Assembly (NCBI RefSeq): GCF_000026945.1
Contig: NC_012860.1
Location: forward strand, 930,001-994,000
Source: Candida dubliniensis CD36
Lineage: Eukaryota > Ascomycota > Pichiomycetes > Serinales > Debaryomycetaceae
Direction of reading: 5' to 3'
Length of the DNA stretch: 64,000 bases
Below are positions 20,416 to 30,579 of the stretch, one piece after another; the stretch's first letter is position 1, and every line of letters starts with the position of its first letter. The notes under the pieces were generated by a model that was given only the letters and a program-made list of their open reading frames with translations, did not search any database and was not told the origin of the DNA. The position numbers were made by a program, and so were the translations under genes.

Positions 20416-20840
20416 AATCTCTTGTATTCATTCATTATCATCATACACCGGTTTTGTGTAACATGTGTTCTGCAATCTGATCTACAACGCCGAAACCAAG
20501 AAAAAAGTTACACGTTCTGTATATTATTCTAATCCAACACCACAAACTATGATTATGTAAATCTAATTGGCAAACCACCTACTTTTTAGCTATAGTTCAA
20601 TACAATGTTGGATACATACTACCTCTAAAAAGTAGACACTTTTAAGTTCACCACCAATTGTGTATCTTTCAATTTCGATAAAAAGAATTTAAAAAGAACG
20701 GACACAGAAGAGAGGATAGTTGTTGTTTACACGAAGAGAGTTTTCAGGTCCTTGTGCCTTGAAGGGTTAAATTTCATTGGCTGAGCAATACAAAGGAAAA
20801 TGGCATTGATCAGCCGACGCCTCTGTAAATCAAAAATTAC

Positions 20841-20854
20841 GGGGCTATAGCCCC
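20841..20854. repeat. Perfect 14-bp palindrome
   Basis: GGGGCTATAGCCCC is its own reverse complement and stands out in AT-rich DNA. Confidence 0.9.
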
Positions 20855-21041
20855 CTGTGATTGCTGCAACTTGACGATTTTTATCATTTATTATGAGAGA
20901 CGACGTGCTTCAAATAGCACAGCAATGACGAATAATGTATAACAAGTGAGTTCAAAACAATTATGTATATTTCCTTTACAAACCAAACACTAAACCATTA
21001 TTGTAACCAACAAAAACTAATATACAACAGCATCGATTTGT

Positions 21042-24000
21042 CTACTCTACTAAACGAAAAACTAATTGTAATCCGGGCACTAACGGGTTAGCCATAGAAA
21101 ACCCATTTTGCCCCAAATGCTTTATGTCTTTTCCAATAATTACTTGGGCTTTTTTGGGATGGTCACCTATATGCCACACTTCAATCAATTGATCATTGAC
21201 CACAAATAAATAATTGTTTTCAAAATAAACATGATGGGCCCTAAAATGAATAATAAAATCTCGTGAAGGTTTACCATGCTTGTTTATAAATATGGCATAT
21301 TCTTTGTAAACCAAAAGGAATTCTTTATTGTTATTCAATTTATACATCCCCATCGGTTTATATTTGGCATTGATAAGCATTCGAATGGTTTCCACCAGGG
21401 AAGTAGGCTTGTTTTTCCTTGTTGCATAAGGATCGGCTTTCTTTTTTTCCGTTTCAACAGGGGGCGGTAATTCAGGGACTGAACTTGGAATCAATTTATC
21501 CAACGTTAAGATCTCAAATCCTTTATCAGTATGAACAGCAAAGGACGAATTGAATATTGATATCCCAAAACATTCGGCTTCTATATAAAATCTGGCATGG
21601 TCTTTGAACCTACTAAAAATGCCTCCGTTATCTATTTGCGGAATCATAACCTTGAAATGAATACTGCCATTTGTCTTCTTCTTAGCATAAAATAACATTT
21701 TCACATTCTTATGACGACCCATCTCAAAAAACAATACCGTGTCCTTCGATAAAGGAATACAAGTCAAGTTCACTTTCGTTTCGTTGTAAACATTCAAAAT
21801 CTGATGTATAGGATAGTAACCCAATTGCTTTTCGGTCAACACCACCACAATACCAATCTGCGAATCTACTTGCATTTGAACGTAATTGTCACCACCTATA
21901 ATCTTTTTCCATCTACCTTTCGCCTCACACATATACAACCCAGCTTCAAGAGCAACTAGGTTGTACTTGCATCCCTTATATTCAAACCAGCACATACACT
22001 GCAATTTGCTAAAAACAATACGATTGTGAGCTAACCTTGGATTATATAAATCACTCCAAAGATTCAATTTCTTGGTCTTTTCCACTGAATCTTGGCAAAT
22101 GTCATAAATAGGATCATAACGTGCAAGTAATTGAAGCTTGGTAACACGATGACTATTCTCATAACCAAATACAGTATTTGACACCAGGACAACTCGGTAA
22201 GGGTTGGATTGTGCCAACCGCTTGCATAAAGCTGATTTGGCAGCAATAAAATAGTTTATCCAATCTCTAATTTCTCTTTCTGTCCCACATGAGAAAGTAT
22301 AAGCTCTTCTTGTTCTACCAGCATACCTTAATTTTAATTGAAATGCATCGTTGTCGTCAGTCTCAGCATCAGCCACACCCAGTTGAGTGGTGGTCAATGC
22401 ATTCTGGTTAGGAAGCAATGTACTCGACGAAACCACTTTTTCTTCCACAATCAAATACTCAACAGGAATTGGATCTTCTAAAATTTTGTAAGCCAACCCT
22501 CCACGTCTATTTCTTGCCCGATCAGTAAGTAGCACATAGTTATCAAGTAATATAATATGATTGATGTTCGATGTTTGAAGCTTCGACAAAACGCTTTTTC
22601 TTGTCAAGTCACCACGACAAACAAATTTTCGATTTGGAGAATTCAAATTCAAATTAATTTGGGTCACTCCACTTTTCCATAATAACTGGTCCTTTATTAC
22701 AGATATTGCATAGTTATTATCTGCCAGCTTTTTGGAATCGTTTATTCTTACCCCTAATTTCCTGATATCATTAGCTGCTTTAAGCATGGATATATGCTCT
22801 GGATCATTAACGTCAAACTTTTTATAAATATCTTCCAATTGCAATGGTAACTGCATATACCTAGAATTAAAAGTGCTTATAAACAAAATTCCGACATTCA
22901 CCTTCAAATCCCTCACCCTAGGCAAGGCACTAATACGATTGTCAATATATGCCTTTATTGTTTCAATTCCAAGAAGTTCCTCAATCATTGGCATGCAACT
23001 CATGTACTTAATTAAAGGTGGCTTGATTTCAAATGCCCAATCACTATAAGTTTGCCCTATACCAACCAAATTCTTGATGAACTTCCCTTCTGCAATTAGA
23101 ATTTTCAATAAAGGCTCAAATAGCACCGTCCTGTGAATATTGACTATTTGTTTTCCTGCACTTATAATATCCTGTTCAAATCTCGATATCTTCTCGCTGT
23201 TCTGACCAAAATAACTCTTTGCTGCTTTAATGAACTCAGGAGCAACAACTTCCACAAAGCAATCAGCCCTTTGAATAAATGTTTGCTCATATCTCATTAG
23301 ATCAAATATGAGAGACTGCTGCTTGCTTGTGGCATGATTCAAAGTTTTAAGATCTTCCACTGTTAAATGCCAATGACTAGTCCAATCATGTTCTAGTACA
23401 ATATCTTTAATGTTTGTATTTCGCATCTTCCGCTCCAAATTCATCGATTTGCTTAAGGTGCAACATGTCGAATAACATGTCATGTTAGACTGCTCAACCT
23501 CTTTAGTATGTTGAAAATTTGAGTAGCATTCAGTAAGCAATGGCAAAACTCCGTTTAAATATACATTTTCATTCATAACAATCAAAGTTTTATCGCTTCC
23601 CTGAGCTTCAACGTCTTCTATAACTTCAATAGCGCCGCTCAGAACAAAATTCTCAAACGCAGCTGCTGCATTGTTTGATACCACATCCAATGGTACGTCA
23701 CGTCGATGAAAAGCTAATAAGCCACCCAATGCCTTTTTCAACTCTGTTTTAGAAATAGTCAGATTGTTCAACCATATTCTTAGCTTCAAACACCAATTGA
23801 AAAGTGCGGAAAGCGACCAAATCTTCGAGCAAATTTCAAAATGCTGTGACTGCAAAAACGCTGAACTAAATGGCAAATCGGGTAGTTCTAGTGGTAACGA
23901 GGGTAGCTCTTGTTGCTGTTTCAGAGCAAGCACCTCATCAGGGAAGTATGATGGTGATTTAGGTAAAGGCTTGACGCTTGGCAATTCGGGCAACATTGAA

Positions 24001-25247
24001 TAATCAAAATATTCAGTAGCTGGTGATTCACTTGACAACTGGTACCCATCATCCCAGAACAAGTTTTCTGGCGTGTATGTTGCATTGGAGTTAACAGAGT
24101 TCCATCTTGAACTTGGACCATGTTGAACAGAAAATTCGTTATATCCTTCTGAAAAGTATTCTATATACTCGCTTTCAGCATAAGTAAACCCCAGTGAAAC
24201 AGTCTTTGTTCTATCAATTGTTCGTCTTGTTGGAGATGGAGATCTGCTATATGACAGATCCAGTACATAGTCTATTCCTTGATTTGGAGGTGGGGGGAAA
24301 TTCTGAGAATTCCTTGTTGCCAACTGTCGAAGATTAGGTCTTGGAGGTGATTCCAAAAAAGGCGGTGCAGACACGGGAAATTGTCCTTGAATACCGGCCA
24401 GATTAGCACCTGAATGAATCAGATTAGTTTGAGAATGTGACTGCCACAGGTTATTCACGCTTTGCGACAGCTGTAACAGACTTCGCTTGGAAGTCAAATC
24501 AGGAACATCATTAATTCGAGGTGAAACACCATTTCCATATTTTTCAACACTCTGGTGCGCTTGCATTTGGGATGGGGAATCATCTTCAAAAGTATAATCA
24601 TAATCGTCTTCAAAATAGTCGTTAATTGAATCTTCAAAGTTCTGTGTTGGATACGGAGCTGTTGTAGCAGAAGAATTGGCTTCAATAGGCAGAAAATCCT
24701 CCAATGGATATGGTATATTATCTAGAGGTGCAGATTGTGATGTTGTAGACATCTGCTGGTACCCTCTTGGTCTTGATTTGTAGTCCGTACTATTTATTGA
24801 AGCATGCCGAACATATTCTATAGGCTGTGAAATGATACTATCGTCTTCATATTCCCATATTTGTTTGGGGCCCTTCGGCTTTGGCGAGCCACTCATTGAT
24901 ATAAAAGACTCGTCAATAGGATACTCCAGACTTACTGAAACATTATAATTCGCTTGATCCACTGGAGTAGATGCCATTTCAGAAAATGTCCCTATCTGCA
25001 GGGTATATTCTGGTTGTTGAGCTGGTATGGGCGGTGGTGGTGCACTCGGAGGCAGCTGGGTGTAATTGGGTGGTGAAGATTGAATAAATGTATTTACTTG
25101 AATGGGTGGTGACTTTGACAATGCATGTTGAAAGTCTGAGTATTGTTGAGGATTAGATGCTAGATTTTGATAAATACTAAATGGGGTCGAATCCTCTATA
25201 GGTGGGGGTTTTCGTCTTAGTGTTCTTTTATTTGGTTGATGAGACAT
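21042..25247 (-). CDS. TUS1: Rho1 guanine nucleotide exchange factor (Tus1/Rom2 type)
   Basis: A 1401-aa protein with an ATG at 25247. Residues 1 to about 460 are Ser/Pro-rich and disordered, with acidic patches. A DEP-like segment is at about 470-575. The RhoGEF (DH) domain is at about 640-840 (LIFDLMRYEQTFIQRADCFV; SRYMQLPLQLEDIYK). A PH domain spans about 875-1005 (HIILLDNYVLLTD). A citron-homology (CNH) domain covers about 1035-1395. This order is the Rom2/Tus1 layout; GEFs of this type activate Rho1 in the cell-wall integrity pathway at sites of polarised growth. The choice of TUS1 over ROM2 is from recall of the C. albicans gene neighbourhood (next to HIF1 and ICL1) and is less certain than the family. 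Confidence 0.85.
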   Translation of the reverse strand: MSHQPNKRTLRRKPPPIEDSTPFSIYQNLASNPQQYSDFQHALSKSPPIQVNTFIQSSPPNYTQLPPSAPPPPIPAQQPEYTLQIGTFSEMASTPVDQANYNVSVSLEYPIDESFISMSGSPKPKGPKQIWEYEDDSIISQPIEYVRHASINSTDYKSRPRGYQQMSTTSQSAPLDNIPYPLEDFLPIEANSSATTAPYPTQNFEDSINDYFEDDYDYTFEDDSPSQMQAHQSVEKYGNGVSPRINDVPDLTSKRSLLQLSQSVNNLWQSHSQTNLIHSGANLAGIQGQFPVSAPPFLESPPRPNLRQLATRNSQNFPPPPNQGIDYVLDLSYSRSPSPTRRTIDRTKTVSLGFTYAESEYIEYFSEGYNEFSVQHGPSSRWNSVNSNATYTPENLFWDDGYQLSSESPATEYFDYSMLPELPSVKPLPKSPSYFPDEVLALKQQQELPSLPLELPDLPFSSAFLQSQHFEICSKIWSLSALFNWCLKLRIWLNNLTISKTELKKALGGLLAFHRRDVPLDVVSNNAAAAFENFVLSGAIEVIEDVEAQGSDKTLIVMNENVYLNGVLPLLTECYSNFQHTKEVEQSNMTCYSTCCTLSKSMNLERKMRNTNIKDIVLEHDWTSHWHLTVEDLKTLNHATSKQQSLIFDLMRYEQTFIQRADCFVEVVAPEFIKAAKSYFGQNSEKISRFEQDIISAGKQIVNIHRTVLFEPLLKILIAEGKFIKNLVGIGQTYSDWAFEIKPPLIKYMSCMPMIEELLGIETIKAYIDNRISALPRVRDLKVNVGILFISTFNSRYMQLPLQLEDIYKKFDVNDPEHISMLKAANDIRKLGVRINDSKKLADNNYAISVIKDQLLWKSGVTQINLNLNSPNRKFVCRGDLTRKSVLSKLQTSNINHIILLDNYVLLTDRARNRRGGLAYKILEDPIPVEYLIVEEKVVSSSTLLPNQNALTTTQLGVADAETDDNDAFQLKLRYAGRTRRAYTFSCGTEREIRDWINYFIAAKSALCKRLAQSNPYRVVLVSNTVFGYENSHRVTKLQLLARYDPIYDICQDSVEKTKKLNLWSDLYNPRLAHNRIVFSKLQCMCWFEYKGCKYNLVALEAGLYMCEAKGRWKKIIGGDNYVQMQVDSQIGIVVVLTEKQLGYYPIHQILNVYNETKVNLTCIPLSKDTVLFFEMGRHKNVKMLFYAKKKTNGSIHFKVMIPQIDNGGIFSRFKDHARFYIEAECFGISIFNSSFAVHTDKGFEILTLDKLIPSSVPELPPPVETEKKKADPYATRKNKPTSLVETIRMLINAKYKPMGMYKLNNNKEFLLVYKEYAIFINKHGKPSRDFIIHFRAHHVYFENNYLFVVNDQLIEVWHIGDHPKKAQVIIGKDIKHLGQNGFSMANPLVPGLQLVFRLVE

Positions 25248-26220
25248 CGTCTTTATTAGTTTCTCTTAGGGAATGATAATACAGTATTAATACAATAATT
25301 GTGATAGCAAATAATAAATAAAAGCAAATACGAAGAAAACGAGACTGTAAACCCTCAAATGCACAAAAATTATTCTTCAAATAAAAGGGAAAAGTGTTTA
25401 AAATTAGCAAATTCAATACAGTGATATTCTTCAATTGAACAGTGACTAGTAAGTACGATCAGTCTCAGTTTCTTAGGTAGGAATATCAAAAAAAAAAAAA
25501 AAAAAAGAAATATTGCAATTATACGTATATCAACAAGAATTGGAAGTTTACTGATTTTTGTTGTTCTTATAAATTGTCGTGTACTTTATCATGTTCAAGT
25601 TTACAAACCTTACCAAAGATTGCTGATCGTTCATCGGTTTTTCTTGTTTTTTTTTTTTCGGCTAATTCATGACTTCAGGACCGCAAAGCAAATCATACTA
25701 TACATAGTTGGTGTTACACATGATGCAACATCCAAGTACTTACAGAGTCTGCAGGTGCTCCAGCAAAATTGTAAGAAAGAGGCTGACTTGTAGAGATCAT
25801 CTACTTTTTTTTTTTCTTTTTTTTTTTGGCTGCTACATATTTATAAACTTGGTCACGTGAGTTAGAACCAGTTTATAGCCTCGAAAACAGTAATAGAAAA
25901 ACTGTTTAGCATAATAGTTTTTCAATGTTAATTTAAGAAAAAACAAAAAAAAATATGCTTAAACTAGCACGGAGAAAACTACAAGAGAGATGTACGAAAT
26001 ATTCTTCAGCCATGTATTCTAAGTTAAGGTTAAGAACTTCAGATTCTGGTTTTACATTATTTAACAATAATGGTCGCGCAATCGCGCCGAATTTAGGTTA
26101 AATGTAAAGACGTGAGGTAATCAAACCAAAAAAAAAAAAACAGAAAACAAATACAAATACAAAAAAAAAAAGATCTACTCAACAACCAACAAGTCTTTAC
26201 TGACCAAACTCACATCAATA
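25248..26220. other. Divergent promoter between TUS1 and HIF1
   Basis: Contains a CACGTG E-box at 25854-25859 (GTCACGTG), A and T runs, and near HIF1 two TCGCGC units 8 nt apart (26074-26079 and 26082-26087). No gene is seen. Confidence 0.6.
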
Positions 26221-27369
26221 ATGTCTAACTATTCACCGGAAATAGCCAAGCTAATTTCAGAAGGGTCCAGGGCTTATTCATCCAAGGATTTTGAGCTTGC
26301 ATCCGAGAAGTATGGGGAAGCATGCGAAGAGTATTCCAAAACTCATCAAGGTAATGAAGACGCAGATTTGTTGTTTCTATACGGTAAAGCAGTTTTTCAA
26401 AGTGGTGTAAGTAAATCAGAAGTGTTTGGTGGAAAGCCTGCTGAGCAAGACTTAGAAAACGAAAATAGTGAATCAAAAGAGGAAGATAGTAAACCAGAAA
26501 CAGATAAAACCGATGATACTTTCCAATTCTACGCTGATGGAGATGGAGATGAAGAAGATGGCGATGCAAATGTTTTCCAAGAGCAAGGCGAAGAAAAAGA
26601 TGAACCAAATGAAGACGAAAATAATGATGATGATGCGAACAAAAGCGATTTTGAGGTTGCTTGGGAATTGTTGGATTTGGCCAGAGCCTTGTTTGAAGAG
26701 AAACTTGAGTCTTTGGATAAAGGGGATTTGAAGCCACCATATTTGGCACAAGACACGGAAGAAAGTAACAACGACTATGTAGTGGCGTTAAAAAAATTAT
26801 CAGAAACGTATGATATTCTAGGAGAAGTGTCATTGGAGGCAGAGAACTTTAATCAAGCAGCTGAAGATTTGAGAAAATGTTTAGACTTGAGACTAGAACT
26901 ATTTTCAGATTCATCGTCTTTAATATCTGAATCGCATTACAAATTAGCTTTGGCTTTGGAATTCCAATCTGACGATTCCAGTCTGAGAAAAAATGCTGCT
27001 GAGCAAATGAAATTGGCAATTGAATCTGTTGAAAGAAGAAACCAAACTGAAAAAGACGACTCTAGAAAGAAGGATAACCAAGAAATTATTGATGAGATGA
27101 GGGAAAAGTATCAAGATTTGTTAAAAGATCCTTCAGAAGAAATAAAGAAACAACAGTTGGATATAATTAAAGGGATTTTGGGTGAGGAGGCATCTGGCAG
27201 TGAACAAAGTGCAGGGGCAGCTATAGTTAACAATCTTCAAACCATGGTGAAAAAGAAACAAAAACCTGAAGAAACAAAACCTGTGGTTAATGATTTATCT
27301 GGTATGGTTAGAAAAAGAAAAAAACAGGACTCCAACGATGACAAGACGAAAAAGCCCAAATCTGAATAG
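26221..27369 (+). CDS. HIF1: NASP/Hif1-type histone chaperone (SHNi-TPR)
   Basis: A 382-aa protein with an ATG at 26221. TPR-like helices at the start (EGSRAYSSKDFELASEKYGE) are interrupted by a long Asp/Glu-rich block (about residues 80-140). Further TPRs follow (AWELLDLARALFEEKL; ETYDILGEVSLEAENFNQAA; ESHYKLALALEFQ). This interrupted-TPR plan with an acidic insert defines the NASP/Sim3/Hif1 family, which binds histones H3-H4 and works with the Hat1-Hat2 acetyltransferase. The tail has two parallel basic motifs (LQTMVKKKQK and LSGMVRKRKK), likely nuclear-localisation signals. Confidence 0.82.
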   Translation: MSNYSPEIAKLISEGSRAYSSKDFELASEKYGEACEEYSKTHQGNEDADLLFLYGKAVFQSGVSKSEVFGGKPAEQDLENENSESKEEDSKPETDKTDDTFQFYADGDGDEEDGDANVFQEQGEEKDEPNEDENNDDDANKSDFEVAWELLDLARALFEEKLESLDKGDLKPPYLAQDTEESNNDYVVALKKLSETYDILGEVSLEAENFNQAAEDLRKCLDLRLELFSDSSSLISESHYKLALALEFQSDDSSLRKNAAEQMKLAIESVERRNQTEKDDSRKKDNQEIIDEMREKYQDLLKDPSEEIKKQQLDIIKGILGEEASGSEQSAGAAIVNNLQTMVKKKQKPEETKPVVNDLSGMVRKRKKQDSNDDKTKKPKSE

Positions 27370-28114
27370 ATAGTAATCGATTCTTCGTGTAGGAAGTATA
27401 GGTCCGAATGTATATGTCAAACGACAATGCGTGTATGACTATGAATCACCGTCATAAAAAAGCACAAAACCAAATCTAACCAAAATGGTTACGGGGAGGT
27501 CTGTATATTTATATATCGATAATATAATCTGTTACTTTCGTTTTTCAATCCAAGGGCAAAAAGAATCTGGCAATAGACCTATCTCTTGGGTTGTTCAAAC
27601 AAATAAATCTTAAACGAAACATTGAATTGATTTATTGAAATTCACCACAAAGCAATTTTTACTACAAACGTCATTCCGTTTGACCCCAGGATAGTTTACA
27701 TGCACTCAAATTTTATTATTTTGAATGAAAAAAAAAAAGTTACAAGACTTGCCTAATCAGGCAGTTTTGTCGGTGTTATATGTTTTTTGCCAATTTATTT
27801 TCTTAGTTATGCCTCGGAGTTTTGTGCTCTATTTCGATGTCGGCCCCGTCGAACAAAAGAAAAAAAAAAAAAAAAAAAACAGAATTAACACATTCAAAAT
27901 TCAGAGGAATTTGAAAGAATGAGGGTGTTCACATGATAAAGTTTGACCCCATTTTTTCAGTTTGATTGCCTACCAAACCCTACACTTACTATAAGTAAAA
28001 AGCATTTCCACTTTACATTAATCAACATAAATGGTCAAACTTTGAATGATAAATTGTAAGTCTTTTTTTCATTTAAATAAAATAAGATAAAGAAAGAAAA
28101 AAAAATAAGCAATT

Positions 28115-28125
28115 CCATCTATCCG
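28115..28125 (+). promoter_or_regulatory. CSRE-like element upstream of ICL1
   Basis: CCATCTATCCG matches the yeast carbon-source-responsive element CCRTYSRNCCG at ten of eleven positions. It is 350 bp upstream of the ATG. CSREs bind Cat8/Sip4-type activators of gluconeogenic and glyoxylate genes in S. cerevisiae; function in this species is inferred. Confidence 0.45.
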
Positions 28126-28207
28126 AGGATACAAGATTTTACAGTCCTGCATGAAACATAGGATCAGTGGAAGATTGCGAGTGAAAAAAAAAAAAAAAAT
28201 CAAAAAA

Positions 28208-28217
28208 AAATCTGGGG
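28208..28217 (+). promoter_or_regulatory. Mig1-like site upstream of ICL1
   Basis: AAATCTGGGG fits the Mig1 consensus WWWWSYGGGG exactly. It lies 258 bp upstream of the start codon and would fit glucose repression of isocitrate lyase. Confidence 0.5.
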
Positions 28218-28332
28218 AAATGTTAGTATTATCTTGCCAAATAGTTTCACATTGTCCGATTACAACTTTGACCCAAAAAAAGTACTAAAAAAAATAAAAT
28301 GAGTCTTTACTTCAAGTGGTCAACAACTTTGC

Positions 28333-28340
28333 TATAAATA
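28333..28340 (+). promoter_or_regulatory. ICL1 TATA box
   Basis: TATAAATA lies 135 bp upstream of the ATG, followed by a T/C-rich leader, the usual arrangement of a strongly induced yeast gene. Confidence 0.65.
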
Positions 28341-28474
28341 TTGCCAAGTTTCTCCTTTGCCAAATTTTATTCTTTTTTTAATACCCTTTTTCTTTTTCTT
28401 TTTCCTCTATTATTTCTAATAATACTTTTTATTCTTCAATCAACCAAAGAATAAATATTAATATTTTAACTATC

Positions 28475-30127
28475 ATGCCTTACACTCCTGTTGACATTCA
28501 AAAAGAAGAAGCTGACTTCCAAAAAGAAGTTGCTGAAATCAAAAAATGGTGGTCCGAACCAAGATGGAGAAAGACCAAGAGAATCTATTCTGCTGAAGAC
28601 ATTGCTAAGAAAAGAGGAACCTTGAAAATCAACCATCCATCATCTCAACAAGCCGACAAATTGTTCAAATTGTTGGAAAAACATGATGCTGATAAGACTG
28701 TTTCTTTTACTTTTGGTGCTTTAGACCCAATCCACGTTGCTCAAATGGCCAAATACTTGGACTCTATTTACGTTTCCGGATGGCAATGTTCTTCTACCGC
28801 CTCCACTTCTAATGAACCATCTCCAGATTTGGCTGATTATCCTATGGATACCGTCCCAAACAAGGTTGAACATTTGTGGTTTGCTCAGTTGTTCCATGAC
28901 AGAAAACAAAGAGAAGAAAGATTGACTTTATCTAAAGAAGAAAGAGCCAAAACCCCATACATTGACTTCTTGAGACCAATCATTGCTGATGCCGATACTG
29001 GTCATGGTGGTATCACTGCTATCATCAAATTAACCAAGATGTTTATTGAAAGAGGTGCTGCTGGTATCCATATTGAAGATCAAGCTCCAGGTACCAAGAA
29101 ATGTGGCCATATGGCTGGTAAAGTGTTAGTCCCAGTCCAAGAACACATTAACAGATTGGTTGCCATTAGAGCTTCTGCTGATATTTTTGGATCCAACTTG
29201 TTGGCCGTTGCCAGAACAGACTCTGAAGCTGCTACCTTGATTACCTCCACCATCGACCACAGAGACCATTACTTTATCATTGGTGCCACAAACCCAGAAG
29301 CTGGTGATTTAGCTGCATTGATGGCTGAAGCTGAATCTAAGGGTATCTACGGTGATAAATTAGCTGCTATTGAAGCTGAATGGACCAAAAAAGCCGGCTT
29401 AAAATTGTTCCACGAAGCTGTTATCGATGAAATCAAGAGCGGTAACTACTCTAACAAAGATGCTTTGATCAAAAAATTCACTGATAAAGTAAACCCATTG
29501 TCTCACACTTCTCACAAAGAAGCTAAGAAATTGGCCAAGGAATTGACTGGTAAAGATATTTACTTCAACTGGGATGTTGCCAGAGCCAGAGAAGGTTACT
29601 ACAGATACCAAGGTGGTACTCAATGTGCCGTCATGAGAGGTAGAGCTTTTGCTCCTTATGCTGATTTGATTTGGATGGAATCTGCCTTACCAGATTATGC
29701 TCAAGCTAAAGAGTTTGCTGACGGTGTTAAAGCTGCTGTTCCAGATCAATGGTTGGCTTACAACTTGTCTCCATCTTTCAACTGGAACAAGGCCATGCCA
29801 GCTGATGAACAAGAAACTTATATCAAGAGATTGGGTAAATTAGGTTACGTGTGGCAATTCATCACCTTGGCCGGTTTGCACACCACTGCCTTGGCTGTTG
29901 ACGATTTCTCTAACCAATACTCTCAAATCGGTATGAGAGCTTATGGTCAAACTGTTCAACAACCAGAAATCGAAAAAGGTGTGGAAGTTGTTAAGCATCA
30001 AAAATGGTCTGGTGCCACCTACATTGATGGTTTGTTGAAGATGGTTAGTGGTGGTGTTACCTCCACCGCTGCTATGGGTCAAGGTGTTACTGAAGATCAA
30101 TTCAAGGAATCCAAAGCCAAAGCTTAA
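28475..30127 (+). CDS. ICL1: Isocitrate lyase (glyoxylate cycle)
   Basis: A 550-aa protein with an ATG at 28475. The ICL/PEPM signature around the catalytic Cys is present (KKCGHMAGK), as are upstream metal-binding DADTGHGG and the later [16 protein letters not shown] and YNLSPSFNW. It cleaves isocitrate to succinate and glyoxylate so that cells can grow on C2 compounds and fatty acids; in C. albicans it is induced inside phagocytes. Codon use is strongly biased toward a few preferred codons, as expected for a highly expressed gene. The C-terminus is ESKAKA, not a canonical SKL peroxisomal signal. The upstream region has CSRE-like, Mig1-like and TATA elements. Confidence 0.98.
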   Translation: MPYTPVDIQKEEADFQKEVAEIKKWWSEPRWRKTKRIYSAEDIAKKRGTLKINHPSSQQADKLFKLLEKHDADKTVSFTFGALDPIHVAQMAKYLDSIYVSGWQCSSTASTSNEPSPDLADYPMDTVPNKVEHLWFAQLFHDRKQREERLTLSKEERAKTPYIDFLRPIIADADTGHGGITAIIKLTKMFIERGAAGIHIEDQAPGTKKCGHMAGKVLVPVQEHINRLVAIRASADIFGSNLLAVARTDSEAATLITSTIDHRDHYFIIGATNPEAGDLAALMAEAESKGIYGDKLAAIEAEWTKKAGLKLFHEAVIDEIKSGNYSNKDALIKKFTDKVNPLSHTSHKEAKKLAKELTGKDIYFNWDVARAREGYYRYQGGTQCAVMRGRAFAPYADLIWMESALPDYAQAKEFADGVKAAVPDQWLAYNLSPSFNWNKAMPADEQETYIKRLGKLGYVWQFITLAGLHTTALAVDDFSNQYSQIGMRAYGQTVQQPEIEKGVEVVKHQKWSGATYIDGLLKMVSGGVTSTAAMGQGVTEDQFKESKAKA

Positions 30128-30579
30128 TCTTGAAGGGTAGAAGTGTAATTTAGTAAAGAAAAAAATTTGAAAAAATAAAAAATACAAAACATGGGATTCA
30201 TTTGAGATGATCCGTCGTTTGATGTCTAAAGTCTATTTAAATATGTATATTGAGTTTATAAGCAAATAGTAACTATTCAACATTATTTATATTTTGAAAA
30301 CAGTTTTTGATACACAATTTATAAGTAAAGTTCTATGAAGGGGAAACCTGCTCATACTTGTAAGTCATTAGGTACACTACAGGACAAAAAGATACCGCGC
30401 TATCTTAAATCTGTGCTTCAATTTTTTCTCTCATTAACGCGTTGAGCCCATCGCACAATATAAGTTGCTCTAAAAAAAAAAATGACAGAAACAGCTTGAG
30501 AACTTAAAATTGTTAGAGTTCAATTTCCTTATACTCTTTGCAATTTATACTATTTTGTTGTTGCTTTGTTTCAAATGTT
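30128..30579. other. Intergenic: ICL1 3' end and F-box-gene promoter
   Basis: A-rich DNA without a gene. The frame of the next gene extends back to a TTG at 30538, but there is no ATG until 30580. Confidence 0.6.

Larger units (their letters stand above)
19941..21041. other. 1.1-kb intergenic region with a long hairpin
   Basis: No open frame of note. It holds several T runs, an 18-bp imperfect inverted repeat (20368-20415) and a 14-bp GC-rich perfect palindrome (20841-20854). It is upstream of the small membrane protein gene and downstream of TUS1; an unannotated RNA gene is possible. Confidence 0.5.
27370..28474. other. ICL1 promoter region
   Basis: About 1.1 kb without a gene. It contains A runs (27857-27880, 28183-28200), a CSRE-like site, a Mig1-like site and a TATA box, listed separately, and an AAACCCTA core near 27976. 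Confidence 0.65.

Noticed and set aside
26225..26833. Long minus-strand frame opposite HIF1
   Set aside because: Antisense shadow of the acidic, GAA/GAT-rich coding region.
27725..27922. 65-codon frame in the ICL1 promoter
   Set aside because: Begins and ends in poly-Lys from A runs; no protein-like features.
28475..30127. Peroxisomal targeting signal on ICL1
   Set aside because: The C-terminus is ESKAKA; it does not end in a canonical SKL-type tripeptide, so no PTS1 is claimed.
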